Source of the DNA: Clostridium beijerinckii | Lineage (GTDB): Bacteria; Bacillota; Clostridia; Clostridiales; Clostridiaceae | DNA length: 64,000 bases | NCBI RefSeq assembly: GCF_036699995.1 | Contig: NZ_CP144906.1 | Location: 2,247,001-2,311,000, forward strand | Direction of reading: 5' to 3' | In this document: positions 17,845 to 26,746 of the stretch, piece by piece | How positions within the stretch are numbered: position 1 is the first letter of the stretch | How the letters are laid out: the number at the start of each line of letters is the position of its first letter | Position numbers and translations under genes: made by a program | Notes under the pieces: generated by a model | Databases searched by the model: none | Told to the model about the DNA's origin: nothing | The model's input: only the letters and a program-made list of their open reading frames with translations

Positions 17845-20208
17845 ATGGGGAAGAGAGATTTGTCAGAAGAAGATATTAAAGCACAATATATAACACCAGC
17901 AATCGTAGATTCTGGGTGGGATTTAAAGAAACAAGTCCGTTTAGAATACGCTTTTACTGCTGGGAGAATAATACTTCGTGGGAATGTTACTGCAAGAGGA
18001 AAACAAAAAAGGGCTGATTATGTTCTTTTTTATAAGAGTAATTTTCCTTTGGCAGTAATTGAAGCTAAAGATAATAATCATCCAGTAGGAGCAGGCTTAC
18101 AGCAGGCAATAGATTATGCAAAGTCTTTAGATATTTATTATGTATATGCTTCAAATGGTGATGGCTTTATTGAGCAGAATTTAATAACTGGAGAAGTACG
18201 CGAGCTAAGTCTTCATGACTTTCCATCGCCTGAAGAATTGTATAGAAGATATATAAAAGATAAAAATTTAAATGAAGTGGAAGAAAAGGCAGCTCTAGAA
18301 CCTTATTATTATGTTCCTAATTATAAAAAACCTAGATATTATCAACGTATAGCCATTAATAGAACTGTGGATGCAGTAGCAAAGGGACAAAATAGAGTAT
18401 TACTTGTGTGTGCCACTGGAACTGGTAAGACTTTCATGTCTTTTCAAATCATATATAGACTTTGGAAGGCAGGTATAAAGAAAAAAATATTATTTTTAGC
18501 AGATAGAAATGTATTAGTAGATCAAACTATTTCTGGGGACTTTAAACCATTTGGCTCTAAAATGACTAAGGTAGAGAAAAAAACTTTAGATAGTTCCTAT
18601 GAAATTTATTTAGCTCTGTACCAACAGCTTTCTGGTGATGATGGAGAAGAAGCTTATCTGCAGTTTCAGCCAAACTTTTTTGATTTAATTGTTATAGATG
18701 AGTGCCATAGAGGAAGTGCAAAAGAGGATTCAGCATGGAGAAAAATCCTCGATTATTTCTCATCAGCCACTCATGTAGGATGTACTGCTACACCGATTGA
18801 AACAACTGAAGCCTCAAGTCAGAGTTATTTTGGAGAGCCTATTTATGAATATTCACTAAATCAAGGTATTGAAGATGGCTTTTTAGCACCATATAAAGTA
18901 ATAAGAATAGGACTTGATAAAGACCTTGAAGGATATAGACCAGAGAGCGGAAAGATTGATAAGCATGGATATGAAATAGAGGATAGAGAATATAATGTCA
19001 AAGATTATGACAGAAGTCTTGTAATTGAGCAGAGAACAAAGGTAATTGCAGCTAAAATTACTGAGTTTTTAAAAAAGACAGACAGGTTTAGTAAAACAAT
19101 AGTATTTTGTATTGATATTGAACATGCAGAGAGGATGAGGCAGGCTCTTATTAATGAAAACAAGGATTTGTATAGAGAAAATAACAAATACATCATGCGT
19201 ATTACAGGCGATAATGATGAAGGTAAAGCACAACTTGAATATTTTATAGATGAAGAAAGTACATATCCTGTTATAGCAGTTACAAGCAAGCTAATGACAA
19301 CGGGTGTTGATGCTAAAATGTGTAAGTTAATTGTACTAGATAATAATATTAATAGTATGACAGAGTTTAAGCAAATTATTGGTAGAGGAACAAGACTTCT
19401 TGAGGATTACGGCAAAACATATTTTACAATAATGGATTTTCGTAATTCCAGCAGATTATTTGCTGACCCAGATTTTAATGGAAATCCAGAAGTAGTAATT
19501 GAACTAGGTGAAAGTGATCCAGTAATTGAGCCAGATGCGGATGAAATTCAGGATATATATGGAGAAGGTGACAATCCATATGCAGATGAAGCAAGAGAAA
19601 CAGATGGAGAATATAATACTGATGGCTTTGATGATGAGGATAAACCTAAGAAATATTACATTGGTGATGTCTGCGTAAAGGTTCTTTCAGAAAGAGTTCA
19701 GTATGTTGATAAGGATGGTAAATTAATAACTGAAAGTCTTATTGATTACACAAAGAAAAATATCATAAAACAATATGCAAATTTAGATGATTTTCTTAAG
19801 AAGTGGACAGAAGCAGATAAAAAACAAGCAATTATTGATGAATTAAAAGAAGAAGGAGTTATACTAGATGCCATAAAAGAGGAAACTCAACAAACTGATT
19901 TAGATGACTTTGATTTAATCTGCCACTTAGCTTATGATAAAGCACCACTAACTAAAGCTGAGAGGGCAAACAATGTTAAAAAGAGGCATTATCTATACAA
20001 GTACTCTGATATGGCAAAACAAGTCCTAGAAGCGCTTCTTGATAAATATGCAAGTGATGGTATCAAGGATATTGAAGAAACAAAAGTACTTGAGCTTAAT
20101 GAGTTTACGAGATTTGGCAGTCCTATGAAGATAGTAAAAGCCTTTGGAGGAAAAGGAGCTTATCAAAAGGCTGTTCGTGAATTAGAAAATGAAATTTACT
20201 ATGCATAA
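17845..20208 (+). CDS. hsdR: type I restriction enzyme, HsdR (restriction and translocation subunit)
   Basis: About 787 residues. The N-terminal nuclease domain has the ExK-type motif VIEAKD. The motor has Walker A ATGTGKT at about residues 190-196, DECH at about 285-288, HVGCTATPIE and a helicase C lobe with QIIGRGTRL. The C-terminal third is a helical HsdM-contact region (EcoEI_R_C-like), preceded by an acidic linker. It cuts unmethylated DNA after translocation with HsdM and HsdS. The start at 17845 is preferred because GAGAGG lies 10 bases upstream, whereas ATG 17818 has no site. The other two subunit genes follow after an inserted small gene. Confidence 0.95.
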   Translation: MGKRDLSEEDIKAQYITPAIVDSGWDLKKQVRLEYAFTAGRIILRGNVTARGKQKRADYVLFYKSNFPLAVIEAKDNNHPVGAGLQQAIDYAKSLDIYYVYASNGDGFIEQNLITGEVRELSLHDFPSPEELYRRYIKDKNLNEVEEKAALEPYYYVPNYKKPRYYQRIAINRTVDAVAKGQNRVLLVCATGTGKTFMSFQIIYRLWKAGIKKKILFLADRNVLVDQTISGDFKPFGSKMTKVEKKTLDSSYEIYLALYQQLSGDDGEEAYLQFQPNFFDLIVIDECHRGSAKEDSAWRKILDYFSSATHVGCTATPIETTEASSQSYFGEPIYEYSLNQGIEDGFLAPYKVIRIGLDKDLEGYRPESGKIDKHGYEIEDREYNVKDYDRSLVIEQRTKVIAAKITEFLKKTDRFSKTIVFCIDIEHAERMRQALINENKDLYRENNKYIMRITGDNDEGKAQLEYFIDEESTYPVIAVTSKLMTTGVDAKMCKLIVLDNNINSMTEFKQIIGRGTRLLEDYGKTYFTIMDFRNSSRLFADPDFNGNPEVVIELGESDPVIEPDADEIQDIYGEGDNPYADEARETDGEYNTDGFDDEDKPKKYYIGDVCVKVLSERVQYVDKDGKLITESLIDYTKKNIIKQYANLDDFLKKWTEADKKQAIIDELKEEGVILDAIKEETQQTDLDDFDLICHLAYDKAPLTKAERANNVKKRHYLYKYSDMAKQVLEALLDKYASDGIKDIEETKVLELNEFTRFGSPMKIVKAFGGKGAYQKAVRELENEIYYA

Positions 20209-20236
20209 AATTATATAATTATTAGATAAAATTATT

Positions 20237-20353
20237 ATGTATGTTAAGAATATGCAATACACAGAAGATGATTTTGAAAATATTCAGGCTAATTATATAA
20301 GCACAGTTTTTAAAGATATGTCTATAAACTTAGAGGATATATTTAAGGTATAG
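20237..20353 (+). pseudogene. possible C-terminal remnant of an Uma2-type protein
   Basis: A 38-codon frame ending FKDMSINLEDIFKV resembles the usual C-terminus of Uma2/DUF820 proteins (short strand, then a helix ending in a Phe-Lys pair). It sits just before an intact Uma2 gene, so it may be the tail of a deleted paralogue. Similarity is short and the call is tentative. Confidence 0.35.
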
Positions 20354-20399
20354 ATTTTAAATGCAAAATTTCGGTAAAAAAAATGAAAGAGGTGATTTT

Positions 20400-20936
20400 A
20401 TGTCTAATTTAAATTATCATGATGATAATATGACTGTAGAATGGATAAATGATGTAAAGTATATGAGTCCATCACCACACCCAAATCATGGTATTGTTTA
20501 TAGCGAACTTTTTTTTAATTTTTATAATTATTTAAGAGGTAAGAGTTGTAGATTATTTCCTGATAAAACTGACTTATTTTTAACTAATCCTAATGAACCA
20601 ATAAATATTGCTGATTTAAAAAAGCCTATAGTTCCAGATTTATTTATAGTATGCGATAGCAAATTTGAACTCGTAGGAAATAATATAGTATGTATACCAG
20701 ATTTTATATGTGAAATAGTTAGTCCAAGTTCCATAAAGATGGATAATGAAATAAAAAAAGAGTTATATTTATCTAAAGGTGTTAAAGAGTATTGGGTAGT
20801 AAATTATTTAGAGAAAACTATTAAAGTTTATTTTGATAATGAAGAAAATATTTTCTCTTTCGAAGACCAGGTGAAAGTGAATATATTTAACGACTTAACC
20901 TTATGTTTAAATGGAATAGAATTGTTTGAAGTATAA
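20400..20936 (+). CDS. Uma2-family (DUF820) predicted PD-(D/E)XK nuclease
   Basis: A 178-residue protein with the family pattern: PSPHPNHGIVYSELFF at the start, the acidic VPDLFIVCD, then ICEIVSPSS and a conserved KELYLSKGVKEYWVVN. In the restriction-endonuclease-like fold the Asp of VPDL and the Glu of CEIVSPSS would be the catalytic residues. AGAGGTG precedes ATG 20400. Uma2 genes are scattered, often mobile, and their substrate is unknown. The position between hsdR and hsdM, with a possible second Uma2 tail before it, suggests insertion into the restriction operon rather than a subunit role. Confidence 0.82.
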   Translation: MSNLNYHDDNMTVEWINDVKYMSPSPHPNHGIVYSELFFNFYNYLRGKSCRLFPDKTDLFLTNPNEPINIADLKKPIVPDLFIVCDSKFELVGNNIVCIPDFICEIVSPSSIKMDNEIKKELYLSKGVKEYWVVNYLEKTIKVYFDNEENIFSFEDQVKVNIFNDLTLCLNGIELFEV

Positions 20937-20972
20937 ATTTAGCTAAACTACTAATGAAAGCAGGTAAAAATA

Positions 20973-22445
20973 ATGGCAATAACAAATTTTGTTAAAAGAA
21001 TCCAAGATGTTATGAGAAATGATGCAGGAATAAACGGTGATGCCCAAAGGATAGAGCAGATTGTCTGGATTCTATTTTTAAAAATATATGATGCAAAGGA
21101 AGAAGCATGGGAATTATATGATGATAATTACAAATCCATTATTCCAGATGGATTAAAGTGGAGAGATTGGGCAATAGACAAAAAAGATGGAGAAGCACTT
21201 ACAGGAGATAATCTCCTTGATTTTGTAAATAATAAACTATTCCCAGCCCTAAAAAATATTGAAATAGATGAAGAAACACCAATTAATCAAATCATTGTAA
21301 AGTACGCTTTTGAAGATGCTAATAACTATCAAAAGGATGGTGTACTCCTCCGTCAAGTAGTAAATATAATTGATGAGATTGATTTTACAGAATATGAAGA
21401 ACGTCATGCTTTTGGTACCATTTATGAATCTTTCCTTAAAGATCTCCAAAGTGCAGGAAATGCAGGAGAATTTTATAGCCCAAGAGCTGTAACAGATTTT
21501 ATGGTAGAAGTTATAAAGCCAGTTTTAGGTGAAAAGATAGGAGATTTTGCCTGCGGGACTGGTGGATTTTTAGTTTCTGCTTTAAATGCTTTAGAAAAGC
21601 AAGTTGGAAATTCCCTTGAAAATAGAGAGATTTATAATAACTCTGTTTATGGAGTAGAGAAAAAGGCACTTCCACATATTTTATGTATAACAAATATGCT
21701 ATTACACGATATTGACAATCCTAATATAATCCATGGAAATACTCTAGAAACGGATTACAAAGAATATAGAAAAATGGAACAATTCGATGTGGTCCTCATG
21801 AATCCACCTTATGGGGGAAATGAAAAAGACAGCGTAAAGGTTAATTTTCCAAGTGATTTAAGAAGCTCTGAAACTGCTGATTTATTTATGAATATCATTA
21901 TGTTTAGATTAAAGAAAAATGGTAGATGTGGCATCATCCTTCCAGATGGATTCCTATTTGGTACAGATAATGCTAAAGTAAATATCAAGAAGAAATTATT
22001 TAGTGAGTTTAATTTCCATACAGTTATCAGACTTCCTCATAGTGTATTTGCTCCATATACATCAATTACAACAAATATATTATTTTTTGATAACACACAT
22101 AAAACAGAAGAAACATGGTTTTATAGATTAGATATGCCAGAGGGTTATAAGAACTTTTCAAAGACTAAACCAATGAAGCTAGAGCATTTCAAGCCAGCAA
22201 TAACTTGGTGGGATAACAGAGAAGAAATAGAAGTAGACGGATTCCCAAAAGCCAAGAAGTACACAGTTAAAGAGATAGAAGACTTAAATTATAATATAGA
22301 TTTATGTGGATTTCCTCACGAGGAAGAAGTGATTTTAGAGCCAATGGAGCTAATTCATCAGTATCAAGAAAAAAGAGCATCACTAAATGCTGAAATAGAC
22401 CATGTGCTAGATAAGATTACTTCAATGCTTGGAGGTAATTTGTAA
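20973..22445 (+). CDS. hsdM: type I modification subunit, HsdM (N6-adenine methyltransferase)
   Basis: 490 residues. The N-terminal helical domain has LWFLKIYD-type sequence (IVWILFLKIYDAKEEAWEL). The catalytic domain shows GEFYSPRAVTDFMVEV, the SAM loop DFACGTGGFLVSALN and the N6-adenine motif NPPYGG at about residues 277-282. With HsdS it methylates adenines in the bipartite target and it forms the core of the restriction complex. The stop is one base before the hsdS start, indicating translational coupling. Confidence 0.96.
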   Translation: MAITNFVKRIQDVMRNDAGINGDAQRIEQIVWILFLKIYDAKEEAWELYDDNYKSIIPDGLKWRDWAIDKKDGEALTGDNLLDFVNNKLFPALKNIEIDEETPINQIIVKYAFEDANNYQKDGVLLRQVVNIIDEIDFTEYEERHAFGTIYESFLKDLQSAGNAGEFYSPRAVTDFMVEVIKPVLGEKIGDFACGTGGFLVSALNALEKQVGNSLENREIYNNSVYGVEKKALPHILCITNMLLHDIDNPNIIHGNTLETDYKEYRKMEQFDVVLMNPPYGGNEKDSVKVNFPSDLRSSETADLFMNIIMFRLKKNGRCGIILPDGFLFGTDNAKVNIKKKLFSEFNFHTVIRLPHSVFAPYTSITTNILFFDNTHKTEETWFYRLDMPEGYKNFSKTKPMKLEHFKPAITWWDNREEIEVDGFPKAKKYTVKEIEDLNYNIDLCGFPHEEEVILEPMELIHQYQEKRASLNAEIDHVLDKITSMLGGNL

Positions 22446-22446
22446 T

Positions 22447-23910
22447 ATGAATGCACAGGATTTAAAAAACAGTATACTGCAACTAGCTATCCAAGGAAAA
22501 CTGGTTGAACAGAGAAAAGAAGAAGGTACTGCTAAAGAACTGATAGAAGAGATAAAGGCTGAAAAAGAAAGACTTATAAAAGAAAAGAAGATAAAGAAAG
22601 AAAAACCACTGGCTGCGATAACAGAGGATGAAGTGCCTTTTGAGATACCTGAGAGTTGGGAATGGGTTAGGTTACGAGATTTAGGTATTACTCAAACAGG
22701 TAACACACCATCAAAATCGAAGCTAGAATACTTTGGGGATTATATTCCGTTTATATCTCCAGGAGATATTTTGAATGGAGGAATAAACTATGAAAATCAA
22801 GGACTTTCTGAGAAAGGTAAAGAAGTAGGAAGAGTAAGTGAAAAATACTCAATATTACAAGTGTGTATAGGTGGCTCTATTGGCAAATGTGCTATTAATA
22901 CAATGGATGTAACATATAATCAACAAATAAATGCTATTACTCCAATATTGAGTGATTTTTTATATATTTATTATTTAATGGATTCCAAGTTTTTCTTGTT
23001 AAATATGAGGAATATTGCTACAGGAACTGCAACACCAATAATAAATAAAAGTGCTTGGGAGACTTTGCTTGTTCCCCTTCCACCTTTAGCAGAACAAAAA
23101 CGTATTGTAGCCAAAATAGAAGATTTAATGCCTTATATAGAAAAATACGGCACAGCCCATTCTAAATTAGAAGAGTTTAATAAGAAGTTCCCAGAAGATA
23201 TGCAGAAGTCAATTTTGCAATACGCAATCCAAGGAAAGTTAGTGGAGCAAAGAGAGGAAGAGGGTACTGCTGAAGAACTATATAAGCAGATACAAGAAGA
23301 AAAAGAAAAGCTTATAAAGGAAAAGAAGATTAAGAAAGAAAAACCACTTGCTGAAATTACTGAGGATGAGGTGCCTTTTGAGATTCCGGAGAGTTGGAAA
23401 TGGGTGAGATTAGGTAATTTATTAAACAAACTAACTGATGGAGCTCATAGTACACCTAAGTATACAGATTGTGGAATTCCGTTTATTTCAGTAAAAGATA
23501 TTAGCTCAGGTAAAATAGACTTTTCTAATACAAAATATATCTCAAAAGAAGAGCACGATTCTTTATTTAAAAGATGCAATCCGGAACTAGAAGATATCCT
23601 CTTAACAAAGATTGGAACAACAGGAATTCCTGTTATTGTTGAAACTAATAAAGAATTTAGTTTGTTTGTAAGTGTAGCATTATTAAAGTTTCACATTGAT
23701 TTAATTTATAATAAATATTTACTTTATGCGATTAAGTCTCCAGTAGTTCAAATGCAGTGTGATAAAAATACTAGAGGAGTAGGAAATAAAAACTGGGTAA
23801 TGAGAGACATTGCAAATACTATACTGCCACTCCCTCCACTAGCAGAACAAAAACGTATCGTAGCCAAGATAGAAGAAATGCTGCCTTACTGCACACAGTT
23901 AGTAAAGTAG
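22447..23910 (+). CDS. hsdS: type I specificity subunit, HsdS
   Basis: About 488 residues with two target-recognition domains, each preceded by a near-duplicate leader: SILQLAIQGKLVEQR near the start and SILQYAIQGKLVEQR in the middle, with long coiled-coil stretches and the shared EDEVPFEIPESW. Both halves close with PLPPLAEQKRIVAKIE. The internal direct repeats make half-subunit exchange by recombination likely. GGAGGT at 22431-22436 supports ATG 22447. No second hsdS or recombinase lies next to it in this window. The cassette-like array begins about 110 bases after its stop. Confidence 0.95.
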   Translation: MNAQDLKNSILQLAIQGKLVEQRKEEGTAKELIEEIKAEKERLIKEKKIKKEKPLAAITEDEVPFEIPESWEWVRLRDLGITQTGNTPSKSKLEYFGDYIPFISPGDILNGGINYENQGLSEKGKEVGRVSEKYSILQVCIGGSIGKCAINTMDVTYNQQINAITPILSDFLYIYYLMDSKFFLLNMRNIATGTATPIINKSAWETLLVPLPPLAEQKRIVAKIEDLMPYIEKYGTAHSKLEEFNKKFPEDMQKSILQYAIQGKLVEQREEEGTAEELYKQIQEEKEKLIKEKKIKKEKPLAEITEDEVPFEIPESWKWVRLGNLLNKLTDGAHSTPKYTDCGIPFISVKDISSGKIDFSNTKYISKEEHDSLFKRCNPELEDILLTKIGTTGIPVIVETNKEFSLFVSVALLKFHIDLIYNKYLLYAIKSPVVQMQCDKNTRGVGNKNWVMRDIANTILPLPPLAEQKRIVAKIEEMLPYCTQLVK

Positions 23911-24018
23911 CGGATAGTTTAAGTAAATTTCTTTCATGTCCCGTAGGGGTAATTTTGAAGTTTACTAAGTTAACTTTAAGAATTCGCCTTCAGGTCAGGG
24001 GATGGAATGGAAAGTTGT

Positions 24019-24091
24019 ACCAATTTCAGCCCTTCAGATTTCAGAAGCACCCCCGGAGGTATTTGTGAGGGAAGAATGACTGAACTTGTTA
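24019..24091 (+). repeat. array element 1 (73 bp structured repeat)
   Basis: First of nine elements. Consensus: AGCAAYTTCAG, CCCTTCGGACTTCAGAAG, CACCCCCGGGGGTATTTGTG, AGGGAAGAATGA, CTGAACTTGYTA. The two ends pair with one fixed mismatch, CCC pairs with GGG further in, and the centre is a C5G5 palindrome. This copy starts ACCAATTTCAG and has a weaker centre (CCCCCGGAGG). It lies 108 bases after hsdS. Confidence 0.85.
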
Positions 24092-24209
24092 TGGGGAATG
24101 TAGAATGGAGAATAGGAGATAATTTTGAAAAGAGGAAATAATTCCACACAGGGTACCCTTGCAGGGCATCAATTTTTAAATTTCAATTAAAAAAGAGGGT
24201 GGTGTAAAA

Positions 24210-24691
24210 ATGCAAAACATAGATTATAAAAAATTTCTACAAGTATTACAGAAACTAAAGGTCTTCATAATTCCTTAAATGAAATATTAAAATATGATTT
24301 TATATATAATTAAAACAAAATAGAAGGAAGCAATTTTACACCAGAAGCACTACAGCTTTTATTTGAAAAAAATATAGTTCAGGGTACTCATAAATTAGAT
24401 GATGTTCAAGAAACAGTAAATTCATTTTATACATTTGATGTGGTAATTGATACTTTAGATAAAAAGCTAACTTTAGACATGATAAAGGAATGGCATGGGA
24501 GTTTAATGTATAGAACAAGTTTGTATGACATGGGACTTGCTGGAATATTTAAAAAATATCAAAATAAAATACTTGGAGCTGATTTTGAAACAGCAATTCC
24601 TTTGGAAGTTGAAGATAAGTTGAATATTTTAATAAATAATTTCAATTCATTAGAAAAAGTAACAATTGAGGATATAGCAAGATTTCATTTA
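24210..24691 (+). pseudogene. truncated and frameshifted Fic-domain gene
   Basis: It is a near-identical copy of the intact fic gene at 35093, including about 120 bases of upstream sequence. A base is missing in the poly-A/G stretch near codon 12, and an in-frame stop follows near codon 34, where the intact copy has YHSNKIEGSN. The 3' part is cut at IARFHL, directly against array element 2, so the HPFxDGNGR catalytic motif is absent. It is non-functional. Homology starts and ends at array elements, so this looks like a duplicated and damaged cassette. Confidence 0.85.
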
Positions 24692-24692
24692 T

Positions 24693-24765
24693 AGCAACTT
24701 CAGCCCTTCGGACTTCAGAAGCACCCCCGGGGGTATTTGTGAGGGAAGAATGACTGAAATTGTTA
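24693..24765 (+). repeat. array element 2 (73 bp)
   Basis: Complete copy with the perfect central CACCCCCGGGGGT. The left edge joins the truncated fic gene without any spacer beyond ATAT-like bases. The 3' end reads CTGAAATTGTTA, the only copy with A at the mismatch position. Confidence 0.88.
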
Positions 24766-24780
24766 TATGTTTGTTTAATT

Positions 24781-25068
24781 AGGTAGTGTCAAAGATTTAT
24801 GAAAAAAATATTCTGACAACTTATTATTAATCATCCTCATGCAAAATTATAAATCATATTTTAAATTGACGTAAAGGCTGAAATAAACAGGCTCTTAGCC
24901 TGGCCTTGACCTCAATTTAACCTCCGATTTTTAGGTCATTAAGAGGATGTAAGCATAAATATACCACATAATTTAGTGGTGTTTAGGGGAAATATGATTT
25001 ATCCTTGAAAAGTATTGATAATACAGAGGTTAGCGTGTTTTTTAATATATTATTTTTGACAGTACCTT
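24781..25068. mobile_element. short element with AGGTA(G/C)TGTCAAA inverted ends
   Basis: AGGTAGTGTCAAA at 24781 is matched by TTTGACAGTACCT at the other end (about 25056-25068), 288 bases apart, with no coding frame between. The ends look like those of IS256-type elements, and a similar end (GGTAGTGTAAAAAATATATG) occurs alone near 34844. Best read as a MITE or decayed IS. It supplies the only content of the gap before the ydbC-like gene. Confidence 0.5.
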
Positions 25069-25089
25069 TAATTACGGGAGGGGGTTGAT

Positions 25090-25317
25090 ATGGCAGATAT
25101 TAAGTTTGAAATTAAAGAAAGAATAGAAGTTCTTTCAGAAACTGCTAAGGGATGGAAGAAAGAATTAAATTTAATCAGCTGGAATGATAAAGAACCTAAA
25201 TATGATATTAGAGATTGGGACTCAGAACATAAGAAGATGGGAAAAGGGGTAACATTAAATATTGATGAGTTAAAAGCTCTTAAAGAAATATTAAATGGTA
25301 TGGAGGTGCTGAAATGA
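25090..25317 (+). CDS. YdbC-family PC4-like single-strand nucleic-acid-binding protein
   Basis: A 75-residue protein close to the YdbC family along its whole length: IKFEIKERIEVLSETAKGW, LNLISWNDKEPKYDIRDWD and a C-terminal helix after MGKGVTLNIDELKALKEIL. Lactococcal YdbC has a PC4-like fold and binds single-stranded DNA and RNA. GGAGGGGG precedes the start. The next gene overlaps its end by four bases (ATGA), so the two are translated together. Confidence 0.85.
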   Translation: MADIKFEIKERIEVLSETAKGWKKELNLISWNDKEPKYDIRDWDSEHKKMGKGVTLNIDELKALKEILNGMEVLK

Positions 25318-25541
25318 CTGAAAATGAATTAGGTAGAATTTTAAAGGAAATGTATGATAATGCGCCAGAAGGTTATCAGGTTGCTAATATTCATTTGTTT
25401 GGAGTTAAATATGCATCAATAATTCTTGAAAATAATTTTAAAGCCAAAGATATAATTCGTGTATCTGGATTAAATCCATCTTACGCAACGGAAGTAAGTA
25501 AAGGAATTAAGCTTTCTAGATATGTTATTCCTAGGGAATAA
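25314..25541 (+). CDS. small helical protein, possible HTH, unknown function
   Basis: A 75-residue protein with N-terminal ELGRILKEMYDNAPEGYQVA, then a central HLFGVKYASII and the segment IIRVSGLNPSYATEVSKGIK, which has the spacing of a helix-turn-helix. It resembles small HTH proteins found beside restriction or defence genes. It overlaps the ydbC-like gene and is followed 86 bases later by the DUF262 gene. A regulatory role for the segment is plausible but not shown. Confidence 0.6.
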   Translation: MTENELGRILKEMYDNAPEGYQVANIHLFGVKYASIILENNFKAKDIIRVSGLNPSYATEVSKGIKLSRYVIPRE

Positions 25542-25627
25542 GGTTTAAGATAATTACAAGAGTTGGATAAAAAAACATATTTTTATGTTATATGTAAAAA
25601 CTGAATTTTTATAAGGGGGATTTTGTA

Positions 25628-26743
25628 GTGGAAGATAATAACTTAGAATTGATCAGTGCTTTAGATACACAAGCTAAAAATGTAAAAACAAAAAGCTTAG
25701 ATATATCGTTTAATGAATTGCTTGACATGTATAATAATAAGGAATTGATAATTGATCCTGAATATCAGAGAATGTTTCGATGGTCAGAAGAAAAAGAATC
25801 AATGTTTATAGAATCATTGATATTAGAAATGCCGTTACCGCCTGTATTTGTAATAGAAATTGAAGATGGAGTTTATGAATTAATAGATGGACTTCAAAGA
25901 ATATCAACATATTTACATTTTAGATATGAAGATATGGACACAGAATTACAAAAAGAATTTTGCAAGGATAGAATAACAAGTGCTTTAGAACTTATTGGAT
26001 GCGATATTGTAAAAGAATTAAATGGATATACTTTCAGCAAGCTACCAAGAGCAATCCAATTAAAATTGAAAAGAAATTTTATTAGAGTAGAGGTATTGAG
26101 AAAAGAAAATAATTCAGACATAAGATATCACATGTTCAAAAGGCTAAATACCGGTGGAGAGCTTTTAAGCCCACAAGAGGTTAGAAATTGTACTATTAGG
26201 TTATTAGGAACAGAATTTAATGATTTTATAATAAGTTGTAGTAATAATAAAGATTTTAGGACTTCTATAGAAAATTTAAGAGAAGAAGATATTAATACAA
26301 AGAAAGATGAAGAACTTATTTTAAGATTTTTTGCATTTAAAAATAATCTTGAAAACTATAAAAAGGACTTAGACTTTTTTTTAACAGATTATATGGAGAA
26401 AGTTACTACAAAAGAACTGGTTTTTGAATATGATAAGGAACAAAAAGATTTTGAACAAACATTTAAGTTCATTGCAGAGATGTTTGGGAAAAATGCATTT
26501 TCAAGTTGTATTAATTTAAGTGAGAATAAATATAAATCAGATATTATAATGTATTTGTATGATAGTATTTCTTGCGGAGTAGCTAATTGTGTAGAACTTT
26601 TAGTACCTGAAAAAATGGGAAGCATTAAACAATCTTTAAATAATTTAAAACAAAGTACAGAGTTTCTTAGAACCAGAACAGGTGGTAAAAGAAATACAGA
26701 AGAAAGAATTGCAATGGTTATAAAAACCATTAGAGAAAGCTAG
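25628..26743 (+). CDS. DUF262 (GmrSD/DndB-like ParB fold) protein
   Basis: 371 residues. The N-terminal DUF262 domain is clear: DPEYQRMFRWSEEKESMFIE, then the nucleotide-binding or hydrolysis signature DGLQRIST (Asp near residue 87), and FKRLNTGGELLSPQEVRN. The C-terminal half is helical, without an HNH motif, so this is the S-like half of a GmrSD arrangement without the D nuclease. A GTG start at 25628 is supported by AAGGGGG 8 bases upstream. The HEPN gene follows three bases after the stop. DUF262 plus a MAE_28990-type HEPN protein is a recognised association in defence islands; I infer an anti-phage or toxin-antitoxin role. Confidence 0.83.
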   Translation: MEDNNLELISALDTQAKNVKTKSLDISFNELLDMYNNKELIIDPEYQRMFRWSEEKESMFIESLILEMPLPPVFVIEIEDGVYELIDGLQRISTYLHFRYEDMDTELQKEFCKDRITSALELIGCDIVKELNGYTFSKLPRAIQLKLKRNFIRVEVLRKENNSDIRYHMFKRLNTGGELLSPQEVRNCTIRLLGTEFNDFIISCSNNKDFRTSIENLREEDINTKKDEELILRFFAFKNNLENYKKDLDFFLTDYMEKVTTKELVFEYDKEQKDFEQTFKFIAEMFGKNAFSSCINLSENKYKSDIIMYLYDSISCGVANCVELLVPEKMGSIKQSLNNLKQSTEFLRTRTGGKRNTEERIAMVIKTIRES

Positions 26744-26746
26744 GAT

